Positions 46,122 through 55,886 of a DNA stretch of 64,000 bases are shown piece after piece. Positions within the stretch are counted from its first letter, which is position 1; each line of letters begins with the position of its first letter. The notes under the pieces were generated by a model that did not search any database, was not told where the DNA came from, and worked only from the letters and a program-made list of their open reading frames with translations. The DNA is from Anaerococcus sp. Marseille-P3625 (GTDB taxonomy: Bacteria; Bacillota; Clostridia; Tissierellales; Peptoniphilaceae): contig NZ_OCTP01000011.1 in assembly GCF_900232825.1 (NCBI RefSeq), positions 955,262 through 1,019,261 on the forward strand. Reading direction: 5' to 3'. The position numbers and the translations under genes are program-made.

Positions 46122-46381
46122 CCAAAAATAAGACTTGAAATAAACTAGAATCCAATAAATTAGAAACTTTAGGCAAAAATTATTATTTTAGAAGTTGAAA
46201 ACTTTATAAAATCTAGCTTAATTTTTGAATTGTTGGGTCTGTCCTTTTGGGCTGACCTTTTTTTATAAGAATAGTAAAAGCTTATAAAAATGACAGATGA
46301 TTTTATTTAAAACTAAGGAAAATGATAATCGATAAAACAGGCAAAGCCATATGTTTAAGGCGAGAAAAGAAGGGAAAAATC
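46090..46381 (+). ncRNA. leader or small RNA with terminator-like hairpin before third surface protein gene
   Basis: The region from the conserved promoter to the start codon is about 290 bases. At 46236-46264 it has a strong terminator: GGTCTGTCC pairs with GGGCTGACC (one mismatch) with a TTTT loop and a run of seven T. Since the gene follows, the hairpin either ends a separate RNA of about 170 bases or attenuates the gene. No alternative antiterminator was worked out. Confidence 0.45.
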
Positions 46382-49300
46382 ATGAAAAAACATACCATGC
46401 TAAAACGATTTCGGGCAATATTTTTGTCATTAACATTGATTTTAGGAATGATTCCTGCAAAGGTTTTTGCAGATAATGACTTTGAAATGAGCCCGCTAGG
46501 CGTACCCATTTCAACAAGAGATGCCGCAGAACCAGAAGAATCAAATGTTGGTAATGATGCAAAGAATGCAATCCACGCTTTTGTAGGCGTACAAGTTGGT
46601 GGAGACCTTAATTTGCCACTTTCCACTGCAACAGATCAACAATTCAAACCAATAGCAGGCGTAAAAGCTTATTTTCAATGGTTTGAAGATGGTGGTTACG
46701 CATCGCCGGTATATTACGCAGTATCAGATGCCAACGGTAGACTTAATATAGGATGTAAGCCTTACGTTGCTGCAGATGGAAAGATTATTAAATTTGATGC
46801 AGACACAACTGTTTCAGGAGGTAATGAAAAGTACAGATTCTGGATTGACGAAAATGAACTTCCTGACAGCATTAAAAATAGCCATCAACTTCAATATATT
46901 ACAGGAGAAAACGTCGTATTTCCATCAGACAATGCTTGGATATCTCAAGGAGGAGCAACGATTGATGTAGTACCTAATACCATTAGTGACATGAAAATTC
47001 TCTTCATGGAAAAACCGAAGGCTTTTATGCACAAAGACTCAGCTACTGTATCATCAGATACTGTAAATGGAGGATATATATGGGGTAAAGTGACATGGGA
47101 CTATGAATCTCCATCTGGCGGTGTCCAGTGGGGTATTGTAGCAACACCATCATCTCCAGCACCAGGAGTTCAAATCAAAGCTTCTTATCTATCAGATTAT
47201 GCTATGAAACAAATATATAGTCCTCAAACAGCAATAATGATGAGCTTATCAAGTCCTGATGATATTCGTGGTAATGGATGGACTTATGCATTAGAAAGAC
47301 AGCTTCAAGATTGGATACAAGAACAAGTAAAGAAAGATCCAGAAAATTGGATAGCTGAAACTGTAACCACAAAATCTTCTGAAACTGATGCCAACGGTGA
47401 TTACAAAATTCAATTCAATGGAACTTGGGGACCTGCGAGAAATAAAGATGCAGCAAATTACTCGCCTCCTTCAGATTGGTCTCAAAATCTAAAAGATCGA
47501 ATAGGTACAGTTGCAGATAATGCGACAGATGGATCATTTGCCCTAGCAGCTCTGCCAAGAAACGCAAAACATATTAACATCGATTGGATGTTTATTTCTG
47601 CAGTAGGTACAGAAGACTTACGTGTTATGACACCTTTTAATAACAACTGGTTTACAGGTATTAGTGGACTTACAGGTAACTGGGGTTTTCATAATGGGTG
47701 GGCTCAAACTGCTTTTGGTGTCACAACAGCACAAGCTGCAAATAAAATTAGAGCAGACTTTGGCTTAGGATCATCAAAAATAAACTTTTATATTACTAAC
47801 TATGACTCAGGGATAAATACAGCTATTCCTGGAGATGTTGCGCAAACAAAAACAACAGGACTTCCTTATCAATACACAACTGATAGATTTCAAATAGTAT
47901 GGTATGACCCAGATGGGAAAGAAGTAGGAAGAGGAAAGGCACAAACACCAAGTGGTATAGGCACGATAGATTCGGCACCACTGGATACGAGCAAACTTAC
48001 TATCACTAAAACAACCGAATATACAGCAAAACTTTATAGAGTTAAACCAGATGACTCTTTAGAAGCACAACCAATAGCCGCAGACTCCTTTACTGTAGAA
48101 GTAAATCATTTGTTTGTTTCTCTTTACGATGATGTTAAGATTGAAAATCCAAAAGCTAAAGACCCAGAAATGGCAGGTGCAAGTTATTCTGCAACAGGAT
48201 TGCCTGAAGATATTAAGATTGATGCTACAAATGGTGATATTACAGGCAAGGCAACTAAAACTCCTGGAGTGTATACGTCAAACTTTAAGACAGTATTACC
48301 AGATAAGTCAGGAAATATTGAAGGAACAAGAGAACGCTACATCACAGTAACAGATTCACCGCTTGCTAAAGGTGAAGTAGGTGTAGCTTATAGCCAAAAA
48401 GTTATACCAATACCGAAAAAAGACCAAAAAGAAAATGATTATGTCTATAAGTTGAAAAGTGTTAAATTTAAATCTTATAAAAATAACCAAGAAATTTCAA
48501 TAGATGGATTATCAATAACAGGGGACACTACAAATGGATTTACCATATCTGGAACTCCGACAGAAGTTGCAAATGCAACAGAAGATATTTTAAATGACGA
48601 TCCCGGACCTAACGTAGAAGTTACCTATGACATCTACAGAACAAATGATCTGGGAAATCAAGTTTTAGTGGCAGAAAATCACGTTGACCATGTACCATTG
48701 CTTATTGAACCAGAAAGACTAAGATCTGACCCGATTCAAAAGTATGACGAAGATACCGATAAGCAATATATCGAAGGAACTTTACCAGAAGGAAAAACTC
48801 TACCTGATGGTTCAACTGTTGAACTTGTCAAAAAAGTTGGCGAGGATTTTGTAAAAGTTGACGTGCCAGTGTCAACAGAAAATAACAAATTAACAGTTGA
48901 TGTTAAAAACAGTAACATTGTCCATGATGGAGTATATTATTTTGCAATAACAGAACCAGGAAGGAATCCAGCATATTCAAATAATCCAGTTAAAATTGAT
49001 AAAGAAGCTCCGACTTTTGGAAAATCTGGAGTTTCTTTAGCTCAAGATATCTACACTTACAAGGTAAAAATAGCAGCTAAGGCTAGTGACGATTCAGGTA
49101 TACTAAGACTTTATGCCTTAGAAGATAAAGATTCTGGCTACTACGATAAAGATTCAAAATTAGCAAGTGCAAGTCTTCCAGAAACTATTAAAGATCAACT
49201 AGCAAAAGAAAAAGAATATAAAGTAACTGCAGTAGATAAGTTTGGCAACAAAAACATAGTCACACAAAATCTCCAGCCAAAAACTCAAAGTCTTGTAATA

Positions 49301-49537
49301 AATGCAGATAGACCAATTAGTGGCAAGAATTATATCTTTGTTAAAGCTGATCCTGGGACAGTACTAAAAATAGAAGTTATAAACCCTGATAAGAGCAAAG
49401 CATTAACCATGACTTACACTCAACAAGCACAAAGAGATAAAATACAATTAAATTCAAATTTAGTTAAAGGTCAAAAGGTAAAAATAAGTGCATCTAATGG
49501 TACTAATAAAACAACATTGACAGTTAGAGTAAGATAG
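46382..49537 (+). CDS. large secreted/surface protein without wall anchor
   Basis: 1051-aa protein with signal peptide MKKHTMLKRFRAIFLSLTLI and cleavage after VFA. The start is the ATG at 46382, with AAGGG ahead of it; an in-frame ATG 20 codons upstream would bury the signal peptide. Residues about 30-560 form a large region I do not recognise. About 580-800 are putative-Ig (He_PIG-like) repeats: GLPEDIKIDATNGDITGKAT, and GLSITGDTTNGFTISGTPTE. The end (about 965-1051) is an Ig-like module with ISGKNYIFVKADPGT, resembling the C-terminus of the first giant protein. No sorting signal is present. It is a single gene with its own terminator. Confidence 0.82.
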   Translation: MKKHTMLKRFRAIFLSLTLILGMIPAKVFADNDFEMSPLGVPISTRDAAEPEESNVGNDAKNAIHAFVGVQVGGDLNLPLSTATDQQFKPIAGVKAYFQWFEDGGYASPVYYAVSDANGRLNIGCKPYVAADGKIIKFDADTTVSGGNEKYRFWIDENELPDSIKNSHQLQYITGENVVFPSDNAWISQGGATIDVVPNTISDMKILFMEKPKAFMHKDSATVSSDTVNGGYIWGKVTWDYESPSGGVQWGIVATPSSPAPGVQIKASYLSDYAMKQIYSPQTAIMMSLSSPDDIRGNGWTYALERQLQDWIQEQVKKDPENWIAETVTTKSSETDANGDYKIQFNGTWGPARNKDAANYSPPSDWSQNLKDRIGTVADNATDGSFALAALPRNAKHINIDWMFISAVGTEDLRVMTPFNNNWFTGISGLTGNWGFHNGWAQTAFGVTTAQAANKIRADFGLGSSKINFYITNYDSGINTAIPGDVAQTKTTGLPYQYTTDRFQIVWYDPDGKEVGRGKAQTPSGIGTIDSAPLDTSKLTITKTTEYTAKLYRVKPDDSLEAQPIAADSFTVEVNHLFVSLYDDVKIENPKAKDPEMAGASYSATGLPEDIKIDATNGDITGKATKTPGVYTSNFKTVLPDKSGNIEGTRERYITVTDSPLAKGEVGVAYSQKVIPIPKKDQKENDYVYKLKSVKFKSYKNNQEISIDGLSITGDTTNGFTISGTPTEVANATEDILNDDPGPNVEVTYDIYRTNDLGNQVLVAENHVDHVPLLIEPERLRSDPIQKYDEDTDKQYIEGTLPEGKTLPDGSTVELVKKVGEDFVKVDVPVSTENNKLTVDVKNSNIVHDGVYYFAITEPGRNPAYSNNPVKIDKEAPTFGKSGVSLAQDIYTYKVKIAAKASDDSGILRLYALEDKDSGYYDKDSKLASASLPETIKDQLAKEKEYKVTAVDKFGNKNIVTQNLQPKTQSLVINADRPISGKNYIFVKADPGTVLKIEVINPDKSKALTMTYTQQAQRDKIQLNSNLVKGQKVKISASNGTNKTTLTVRVR

Positions 49538-49604
49538 TAAGTAAAAAATAATATATTATTGAGAAAGTCTAAAATCATTGACTTTTCCAAATTTTAAAAA
49601 TGAT

Positions 49605-49656
49605 ATGAACCTTCATATCTGGCATTAGTAGCTGGATATGGAGGTTCATTTTTTTT
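49605..49656 (+). terminator. intrinsic terminator after third surface protein gene
   Basis: ATGAACCTTCATATC pairs with GATATGGAGGTTCAT (one wobble) around a loop of about 14 bases and is followed by eight T. Confidence 0.88.
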
Positions 49657-49737
49657 AAAAAAAATTTAGGTATAAAAATATCATAGTGGAAAAACCAAAG
49701 CCCTATAAAAACGTTTCCATAAGTTTTTATTTTATTA

Positions 49738-49743
49738 TATAAT
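49738..49743 (+). promoter_or_regulatory. probable -10 element of cas operon
   Basis: TATAAT lies 23 bases before the cas3 start codon; the -35 position (49715-49720, TTCCAT) is poor. An inverted repeat TGGAAA...TTTCCA overlaps the -35 region and could bind a regulator. Transcript leader would be very short. Confidence 0.45.
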
Positions 49744-49766
49744 GGTAGGAGAAAGGATTTTTGCTT

Positions 49767-52523
49767 ATGGAAAAATATTTGTGGGCTAAGAAAAATAGAG
49801 TTAACAATGCTCCTATGTGGTTGCCTTTAATGATGCATTTACAAGATTGTAGTTTAGTATGTGGACTTTTGTATGATCACTGGCTTTCTGATGGAGTTAA
49901 GGATTTTTTGATGGAATCTGTCATAAGCGATATAGAAGATAAGGATGAACTTGTCAAAAACCTATGCAAGTTTTTGGGGGCAAGTCATGATATTGGAAAA
50001 GCAACGCCAATTTTTCAAGTCAAAAAATCATTTGATGGCGATTTTGAACTTGATAATTTAATTTTAGATAATCTTAAAAACGCAGGTTTTAAAGATCTTG
50101 ATACTTATGCCATAAATCACAAGGAAAATATAGGCCACAATATTAGTGGGCAATATTTTTTGTCAAATTTTGGTGTGAATTTTTGTCTAGCAAACATAGT
50201 TGGTGCCCACCATGGTAAACCTATCTCTGATAGTGAGTCTAAAGAATCTTCTTATTTTTCATCTAGTCTTTACCAAGTAGATAATATTAATTCTGATATA
50301 GCCATATTTTGGCAAAATTTACAAAAAAATATTTTTGATTGGGCAATTTCAGCTTCTGATTTTTCTAAAGCAGAAGATTTGCCCTTAATTTCTCAGCCTG
50401 GCCAAGTTATTTTGTCTGGGCTTTTAATTATGGCAGACTGGATTGTTAGTAACGAAAGTTATTTTCCTTTAATTCCCATAGATCAATTTGAAACAGATTC
50501 TAGTCGAGTTGAAGAAGGTTTTAAAAAATGGCTTTATCAAAGGACAAGAGCTTGGCAAGCAGATCCTTATTTTGACGATATTTACCAAAAAAGATTTGAT
50601 TTCATAAACAATCCAAGAGATGCACAAAAAAAGATTTCCGAAGAGATTTCAAAAATTAATGAACCGGGGATTATTATTATAGAAGCTCCTATGGGCATGG
50701 GAAAAACAGAGACGGCTCTTGTTGCAGTTGAAGAACTTGCCCAAAAGACCAATCGCACTGGTATGTTTTTTGCCTTGCCTACTCAAGCTAGCTCAAATGG
50801 TATTTTCTTACGTGTTAAAGATTGGCTTAATCATATAGAAGGGGAAAAATCTCTTAGGCTAATCCATGGCAAGGCAGAGTTAAATGATGAGTTTTCAAAG
50901 CTTCCTAAGAGTAGGAATATCCATGGAGAAGATGTAGTTTCTGTAAATGAGTGGTTTTCCGGAAGAAAAGTATCTATTCTTGATGATTTCACTGTGGGAA
51001 CTGTCGACCAAATTTTACTTGCAGCCTTAAAGCAAAAACATTTGATGCTAAGGCATTTGGGCTTAGCAAATAAGGTGGTAGTTATAGATGAAGCACATGC
51101 GTACGATTCTTACATGAACGTTTATTTAAGCCAAGCCATAAGATGGTTGGGTGCTTACAAGGTACCGGTTGTAATTCTTTCTGCAACCCTTCCAATTTCT
51201 AAAAGAAATGCACTTTTAGAAGCCTATATGATTGGCGCAGATCTAGGTTATAGGAGATTAGTAAAGCCAGAGGGCTTTGAAACCAATGAGTCTTACCCAC
51301 TTCTAACCTACAATGATGGAAAGACTATCAAACAATTTGCTGATTTTAAGAAAGAAGAAGGCACGAATTATCAAATTATTAAGAAAGCAAAAGATCAAAG
51401 CCAAGATATAGTTGGCCTGATAAAAGAACTTGTTCCAAATGGAGGTATTGTAGGAGTTATAGTAAATACAGTTAGAAAGGCTCAAGATTTTGCCAAAAAA
51501 TGTATAGAAGAATTTAAAGCGGAAAATGTAGAAATCTTGCACTCGTCTTTTATAGCAACTGACAGATATCAAAAAGAAAAAAATCTGATAGAAACTATAG
51601 GTAAAAATGGCAAGAGGCCAAGTTTTAAAATTGTAATTGGTACCCAAGTTATTGAGCAATCTCTTGATATAGATTTCGATATCTTAATTACAGATCTTGC
51701 CCCAATGGACTTAATTCTTCAAAGAATGGGAAGGCTTTACAGACATGAGAAAACCAAAAGGCCAGAAAATCTTAAAAATCCAATAGTTTATGTCTTAAAT
51801 TGCGGAGGCTATGATTTTGATAAGGGAAGTAGTTTTGTCTATTCGGAATATATTTTATTTAGGAGCGAATATTTTCTGCCAGATAAAATTAATTTGCCAA
51901 ATGACATTTCCCACTTAGTCCAGCTTGTTTATTCCGATGAGGATTTGGATTTAGAAGGAGATTTTAAAAAAACATATGAGGATTATAAAAATAAAAATTT
52001 TATAGAAATTTTAAGAAAAGAATCTGAGGCAGAAGTTTATAGACTTACAAAACCTTTAAAAAAGATAGATGAAAGCAAAAATCTTTCGGATTTTCTAAAA
52101 AACTCTAACAAAATTGCCGAATCGTCAGATGTTAGAGCCTCCGCTTATGTGCGTGATAGTAATGATTCTATTGAAGTTATTGCTCTAAAGACTTGTCAAG
52201 GGGGCTATGAATTTTTTGATAGACCAGGACTTTTAGATCCAAATGACAATAAAACTGCCATGGAAATTGCAAAAAGAACTATAAAACTACCAAATTCAGT
52301 ATATTACAGTAATGGTGGGTATATAATTGATAAGATAATAGAAGAGCTTGAGGATTATTATCTAGCAAATTTGTCCAGTTGGGACGAGCAAAGCTGGCTA
52401 AAAAATTCTCTTGGTATAATTTTTGATGAAAACAATGAATTTAGAATTTTGGATAAAATATTAAGCTACGATAAAAAATTTGGATTAATAGTAAAAAAGG
52501 AGGGAGAAAATGAGCGAATTTAA
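49767..52523 (+). CDS. cas3: CRISPR-associated helicase/nuclease Cas3
   Basis: 918-aa effector of type I-E CRISPR interference; it is recruited by Cascade to degrade invading DNA. The N-terminal HD nuclease has His24 and HD at 74-75 (GASHDIGKA), then GAHHGKP near 150. The superfamily 2 helicase has Walker A APMGMGKTETAL (about residue 306), DEAH (VIDEAHAYD, about 441), SATLP, and motif VI QRMGRLYRH. The ATG at 49767 is used, with GGAGAAAGG ten bases ahead; a TTG two codons earlier is less likely. It overlaps cse1 by 14 bases. All key residues appear present. Confidence 0.97.
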   Translation: MEKYLWAKKNRVNNAPMWLPLMMHLQDCSLVCGLLYDHWLSDGVKDFLMESVISDIEDKDELVKNLCKFLGASHDIGKATPIFQVKKSFDGDFELDNLILDNLKNAGFKDLDTYAINHKENIGHNISGQYFLSNFGVNFCLANIVGAHHGKPISDSESKESSYFSSSLYQVDNINSDIAIFWQNLQKNIFDWAISASDFSKAEDLPLISQPGQVILSGLLIMADWIVSNESYFPLIPIDQFETDSSRVEEGFKKWLYQRTRAWQADPYFDDIYQKRFDFINNPRDAQKKISEEISKINEPGIIIIEAPMGMGKTETALVAVEELAQKTNRTGMFFALPTQASSNGIFLRVKDWLNHIEGEKSLRLIHGKAELNDEFSKLPKSRNIHGEDVVSVNEWFSGRKVSILDDFTVGTVDQILLAALKQKHLMLRHLGLANKVVVIDEAHAYDSYMNVYLSQAIRWLGAYKVPVVILSATLPISKRNALLEAYMIGADLGYRRLVKPEGFETNESYPLLTYNDGKTIKQFADFKKEEGTNYQIIKKAKDQSQDIVGLIKELVPNGGIVGVIVNTVRKAQDFAKKCIEEFKAENVEILHSSFIATDRYQKEKNLIETIGKNGKRPSFKIVIGTQVIEQSLDIDFDILITDLAPMDLILQRMGRLYRHEKTKRPENLKNPIVYVLNCGGYDFDKGSSFVYSEYILFRSEYFLPDKINLPNDISHLVQLVYSDEDLDLEGDFKKTYEDYKNKNFIEILRKESEAEVYRLTKPLKKIDESKNLSDFLKNSNKIAESSDVRASAYVRDSNDSIEVIALKTCQGGYEFFDRPGLLDPNDNKTAMEIAKRTIKLPNSVYYSNGGYIIDKIIEELEDYYLANLSSWDEQSWLKNSLGIIFDENNEFRILDKILSYDKKFGLIVKKEGENERI

Positions 52524-54240
52524 TTTAATAGATGAGCCTTGGATATCGGTTGTAACTGACTATAAGGGAAATACTAAGCTTGTTGGACTAAAAGAATTTT
52601 TTAAAAATGCCCACACTTACTTAGACCTTGCTGGAGAGATGCCGACTCAAGATTTTGCAGTAATGAGGTTTTTACTAGCCATTCTTCACACGGTTTTTTC
52701 GAGATATGATTCAAGTGGCAATCCATATGAAATGATCAAATTAAATGAGAAAATGCAGCAGATAGAAAAAATTCACGATGAAGATGAGGAAGATTATGAA
52801 GATTTGCTTATGGATACTTGGAAAAATCTATGGCAAGTAGGCGAATTTCCAGAAAGAGTAGAAAAATATTTAGAAACTTGGCACGATAGATTTTATCTTT
52901 TTGATGGTAAATATCCTTTTTATCAGGTGACGAAAGATGAAATTAATGTTTCAAAGATTAGTAAAGCTAATCCTAGCATGATTTCTGGAAAGAATATAAA
53001 TAGACTTATATCTGAAAGTGGGAACAAAGTTGCAATTTTTTCACCCAAATATGACAAAGATAATAATAAAGATATCCTAGATTACTATGAGCTAACAAGA
53101 TGGCTTATAACTTTTCAGTCTTACACAAGTCTATCAGATAAGGTTATATTTGGCAAAGAAAAATATAGAGCTTCTAAAGGTTGGCTTTTTGACTTAGGAG
53201 GAGTTTATCTCTCTTCAGATAATTTATATAAAACTTTGCTTTTAAATTTACTGCTGGTTAATAGTGTAGATACTCAATACAACACAAATATTCAAAAACC
53301 TTGCTGGGAATATAGCCCTTTGGAAATAGTAGATAAATATTTCAAATCGCCAATTATTGATAATATATCAGAGCTTTATACAAATTGGAGCAGGGCTATT
53401 TATATAAATGATCATAATCCTAAAAATCCATTTGCTATGGGAATTGTAAAATTACCGGATATTTCGCACGAAGATAATTTCTTGGAGCCGATGACAGTGT
53501 ACAGATACAACAATGCAGGTCCATATAAAGAAAAATTCACCCCGAGAAAGCACCAGATACAAAAGTCTTTATGGAGATCATTTGGTTTGATAACAAAAAC
53601 TGAAGATGCAAATGAAGGTAATTTAAATATAGGAAAAAGAAAGCCTGGCATAATCGAATGGCTAAATCACATTGAAGACTATCTAGAAGATGAGCTTGTA
53701 AAGATAAATGCAATAAGCATGGAAGATGATGGTAATGCAACCTCATGGCTTCCTACAAATGAAGTGGTTGATAGCTTATCTATTGAAGCAGATATTATCA
53801 ATGATTTAAAGGATTATGGATGGGTTGTAAGAATTAATCAAACAATAGATAAAACAAAAGAAGTAGTTGACAAAATTTTTAGGTCATTTGTAATTGACAT
53901 AAAAAAAATTAGAAATATAGAATCTTCTGACTATGTATCAAATTATATAGAATCAATGTATTTTGAATTAGATAAAGCTTTTAGAGACTGGCTTGTAAGC
54001 ATTGATTATGAGGATAATAAAGATGAAAAGATAGAAATTTGGGAGAAAGAATTAAAAAAACTTGTAATTAATGAAGCTTATAAAATCGTAGAAAACGCTG
54101 GACTTAGAGATTTTATGGGAATTGTTGAAAATGATTCTATAAAAAATATAGCAACGGCATTTAATGGTTTTATGGTACGAATTAATAAAAATTTAAAAGG
54201 AGATATCGATGGAAAATTCCAAAATAAAGCTTTACAATGA
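52510..54240 (+). CDS. casA: Cascade large subunit Cse1 (CasA, Cas8e)
   Basis: 576-aa large subunit of the type I-E Cascade, which recognises the PAM and recruits Cas3. It begins FNLIDEPWISVVTDYKGNTK, the standard Cse1 opening. DRFYLFDGKYPFYQV is typical of the N-terminal domain, and the four-helix bundle lies at the C-terminus. It has a GGAGGGAGAA site inside the end of cas3 and overlaps cse2 by 32 bases. Length is normal for the family. Confidence 0.95.
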   Translation: MSEFNLIDEPWISVVTDYKGNTKLVGLKEFFKNAHTYLDLAGEMPTQDFAVMRFLLAILHTVFSRYDSSGNPYEMIKLNEKMQQIEKIHDEDEEDYEDLLMDTWKNLWQVGEFPERVEKYLETWHDRFYLFDGKYPFYQVTKDEINVSKISKANPSMISGKNINRLISESGNKVAIFSPKYDKDNNKDILDYYELTRWLITFQSYTSLSDKVIFGKEKYRASKGWLFDLGGVYLSSDNLYKTLLLNLLLVNSVDTQYNTNIQKPCWEYSPLEIVDKYFKSPIIDNISELYTNWSRAIYINDHNPKNPFAMGIVKLPDISHEDNFLEPMTVYRYNNAGPYKEKFTPRKHQIQKSLWRSFGLITKTEDANEGNLNIGKRKPGIIEWLNHIEDYLEDELVKINAISMEDDGNATSWLPTNEVVDSLSIEADIINDLKDYGWVVRINQTIDKTKEVVDKIFRSFVIDIKKIRNIESSDYVSNYIESMYFELDKAFRDWLVSIDYEDNKDEKIEIWEKELKKLVINEAYKIVENAGLRDFMGIVENDSIKNIATAFNGFMVRINKNLKGDIDGKFQNKALQ

Positions 54241-54814
54241 AACGTCGAGGATTTTAAGAATTCTTGATAATTCAAGAGATAAGCCAAGTACAAGAGCAAT
54301 CTTAGCCAATATTAGAAATTCGATTAACAAAGATTCCTTAGCAAATATTGAAGTATTAAGCTTTGTTTTTCAGAATATTTCTGAGGATTTTTTGGGAGAT
54401 AAGAAACAGTTAAATGATTATGAAAGAGCGATTGTTACAGCTGTTCAGATGTATGCTCTTCATCAACAAGGAAAAATTGATTCGGTATTAAAACTTGATT
54501 ACAAGGATGGAGAAAGTAGAGAAAATCTAGGTCATGCTTTAAGATCATTGAGGGATGAAGATAGTAAAGCTATCGATAGAAGATTCAATGCCATGATTAC
54601 ATCTAGCAATTTTAGTGAACTTACCAACCACCTTAGACAAATGATAAAGCTTTTGAAAGCAAAATCAGATGTCAAGGTCGATTATGCAAGTCTTGCTGAC
54701 GACTTGTATTGGTTTTTAAAAAATCAAAAAGACGGAGTAAAGATTAAATGGTCAAGATCATATTACAAATATAGAAAAAATGAAGGAGAAAATCAAAATG
54801 CAAAAAACAATTAA
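54209..54814 (+). CDS. casB: Cascade small subunit Cse2 (CasB)
   Basis: 201-aa helical subunit that lines the Cascade belly and stabilises the R-loop. FALYALHQQ-type sequence is present as VQMYALHQQGK near residue 85, then LGHALRSLRDEDSKAIDRRF with the family arginines, and LRQMIKLLKAK. The start is fixed by AGGAG six bases before the ATG within the end of casA. It overlaps cas7 only through a longer alternative start of that gene. Confidence 0.93.
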   Translation: MENSKIKLYNETSRILRILDNSRDKPSTRAILANIRNSINKDSLANIEVLSFVFQNISEDFLGDKKQLNDYERAIVTAVQMYALHQQGKIDSVLKLDYKDGESRENLGHALRSLRDEDSKAIDRRFNAMITSSNFSELTNHLRQMIKLLKAKSDVKVDYASLADDLYWFLKNQKDGVKIKWSRSYYKYRKNEGENQNAKNN

Positions 54815-55877
54815 CCAAAGACTATTTCTAGACATTCACGCTATCCAAACTATGCCACCAGCAAATATCAATAGGGACGACACAGGAAGTCCAAAGACTG
54901 CTCAATATGGTGGAGTTACAAGAGCAAGAGTTAGCTCTCAAAGCTTTAAAAGAGCTATGAGAAAATATTTTAACGATAATGGAGATATAGGGAATGTTGG
55001 AATTCGTTCTCTTGAAATTGTAAAGTACATTGCCAATAAAATAATTGAAAAAGATGAATCAATATCTTTAGAAAATGCTATGGATATGGCTGAAAAAACC
55101 TTAAATGCTGCTAAAATTTCAACCAAAGACCAAAAAGCAAAGGCACTGTTTTTTATAAGCGATAAGCAAGCGAACAAACTTGCAAAGGCAAGCATTGACC
55201 AAATTACTGATAGAAAAATTTTGCAAGATATTTTAAATGAAGATTGCTCTATTGATATAGCTTTGTTTGGACGAATGGTTGCTGATGATCCTTCACTAAA
55301 TGAAGATGCTTCATCTCAAGTGGCTCATGCAATCTCAACTCACGCCATCCAAAGTGAATTTGATTTCTTTACTGCTGTTGATGACCTAGCTCCAGAAGAT
55401 AATCAAGGTGCAGGTATGCTCGGCACAGTTGAATATAATTCGTCAACTCTCTACCGTTATGCCAATATTGCAATTCATGATTTTTATAGGCAGCTATCTG
55501 ACAAGGAAGGAACTATAAATGCAACAAAACTTTTCCTAGAAGCTTTTGTAAAATCAATGCCTACTGGGAAAATTAACACTTTTGCCAACCAAACCCTACC
55601 TCAAGCTGTAGTTGTAAGTTTAAGAACTGATAGACCTTTAAATATGGTAAGTGCCTTTGAAGAGCCAATCAAATCAGAAAATGGTTATGTAGAAAAATCT
55701 ATTGAAAGACTTTTTTCTGAATATACAAAATACGATAAAATTCTTGATAAACCAATATTTACAGGATATTTACTAGTAAATGACCAAAGAGTAAATGAAA
55801 TCGGAAAGGCAGAAGAAAATTTAAAGGAATTAATAGCTGACTTAGAAACAGAACTTAATAAAAATTTAGAAGATTAG
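54798..55877 (+). CDS. cas7: Cascade backbone subunit Cas7e (CasC, Cse4)
   Basis: 359-aa RNA-binding backbone subunit, six copies of which coat the crRNA in type I-E complexes. It begins INQRLFLDIHAIQTMPPANI then NRDDTGSPKTAQYGGV and SSQSFKRAMRKYF, the classic Cas7e N-terminus. GAGMLGTVEYNSSTLYRYAN lies near residue 210. The start is put at 54798, where GGAG lies nine bases ahead; an in-frame ATG six codons earlier lacks a site. It is followed at once by cas5. Confidence 0.96.
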   Translation: MQKTINQRLFLDIHAIQTMPPANINRDDTGSPKTAQYGGVTRARVSSQSFKRAMRKYFNDNGDIGNVGIRSLEIVKYIANKIIEKDESISLENAMDMAEKTLNAAKISTKDQKAKALFFISDKQANKLAKASIDQITDRKILQDILNEDCSIDIALFGRMVADDPSLNEDASSQVAHAISTHAIQSEFDFFTAVDDLAPEDNQGAGMLGTVEYNSSTLYRYANIAIHDFYRQLSDKEGTINATKLFLEAFVKSMPTGKINTFANQTLPQAVVVSLRTDRPLNMVSAFEEPIKSENGYVEKSIERLFSEYTKYDKILDKPIFTGYLLVNDQRVNEIGKAEENLKELIADLETELNKNLED

Positions 55878-55886
55878 GTGATAGTT

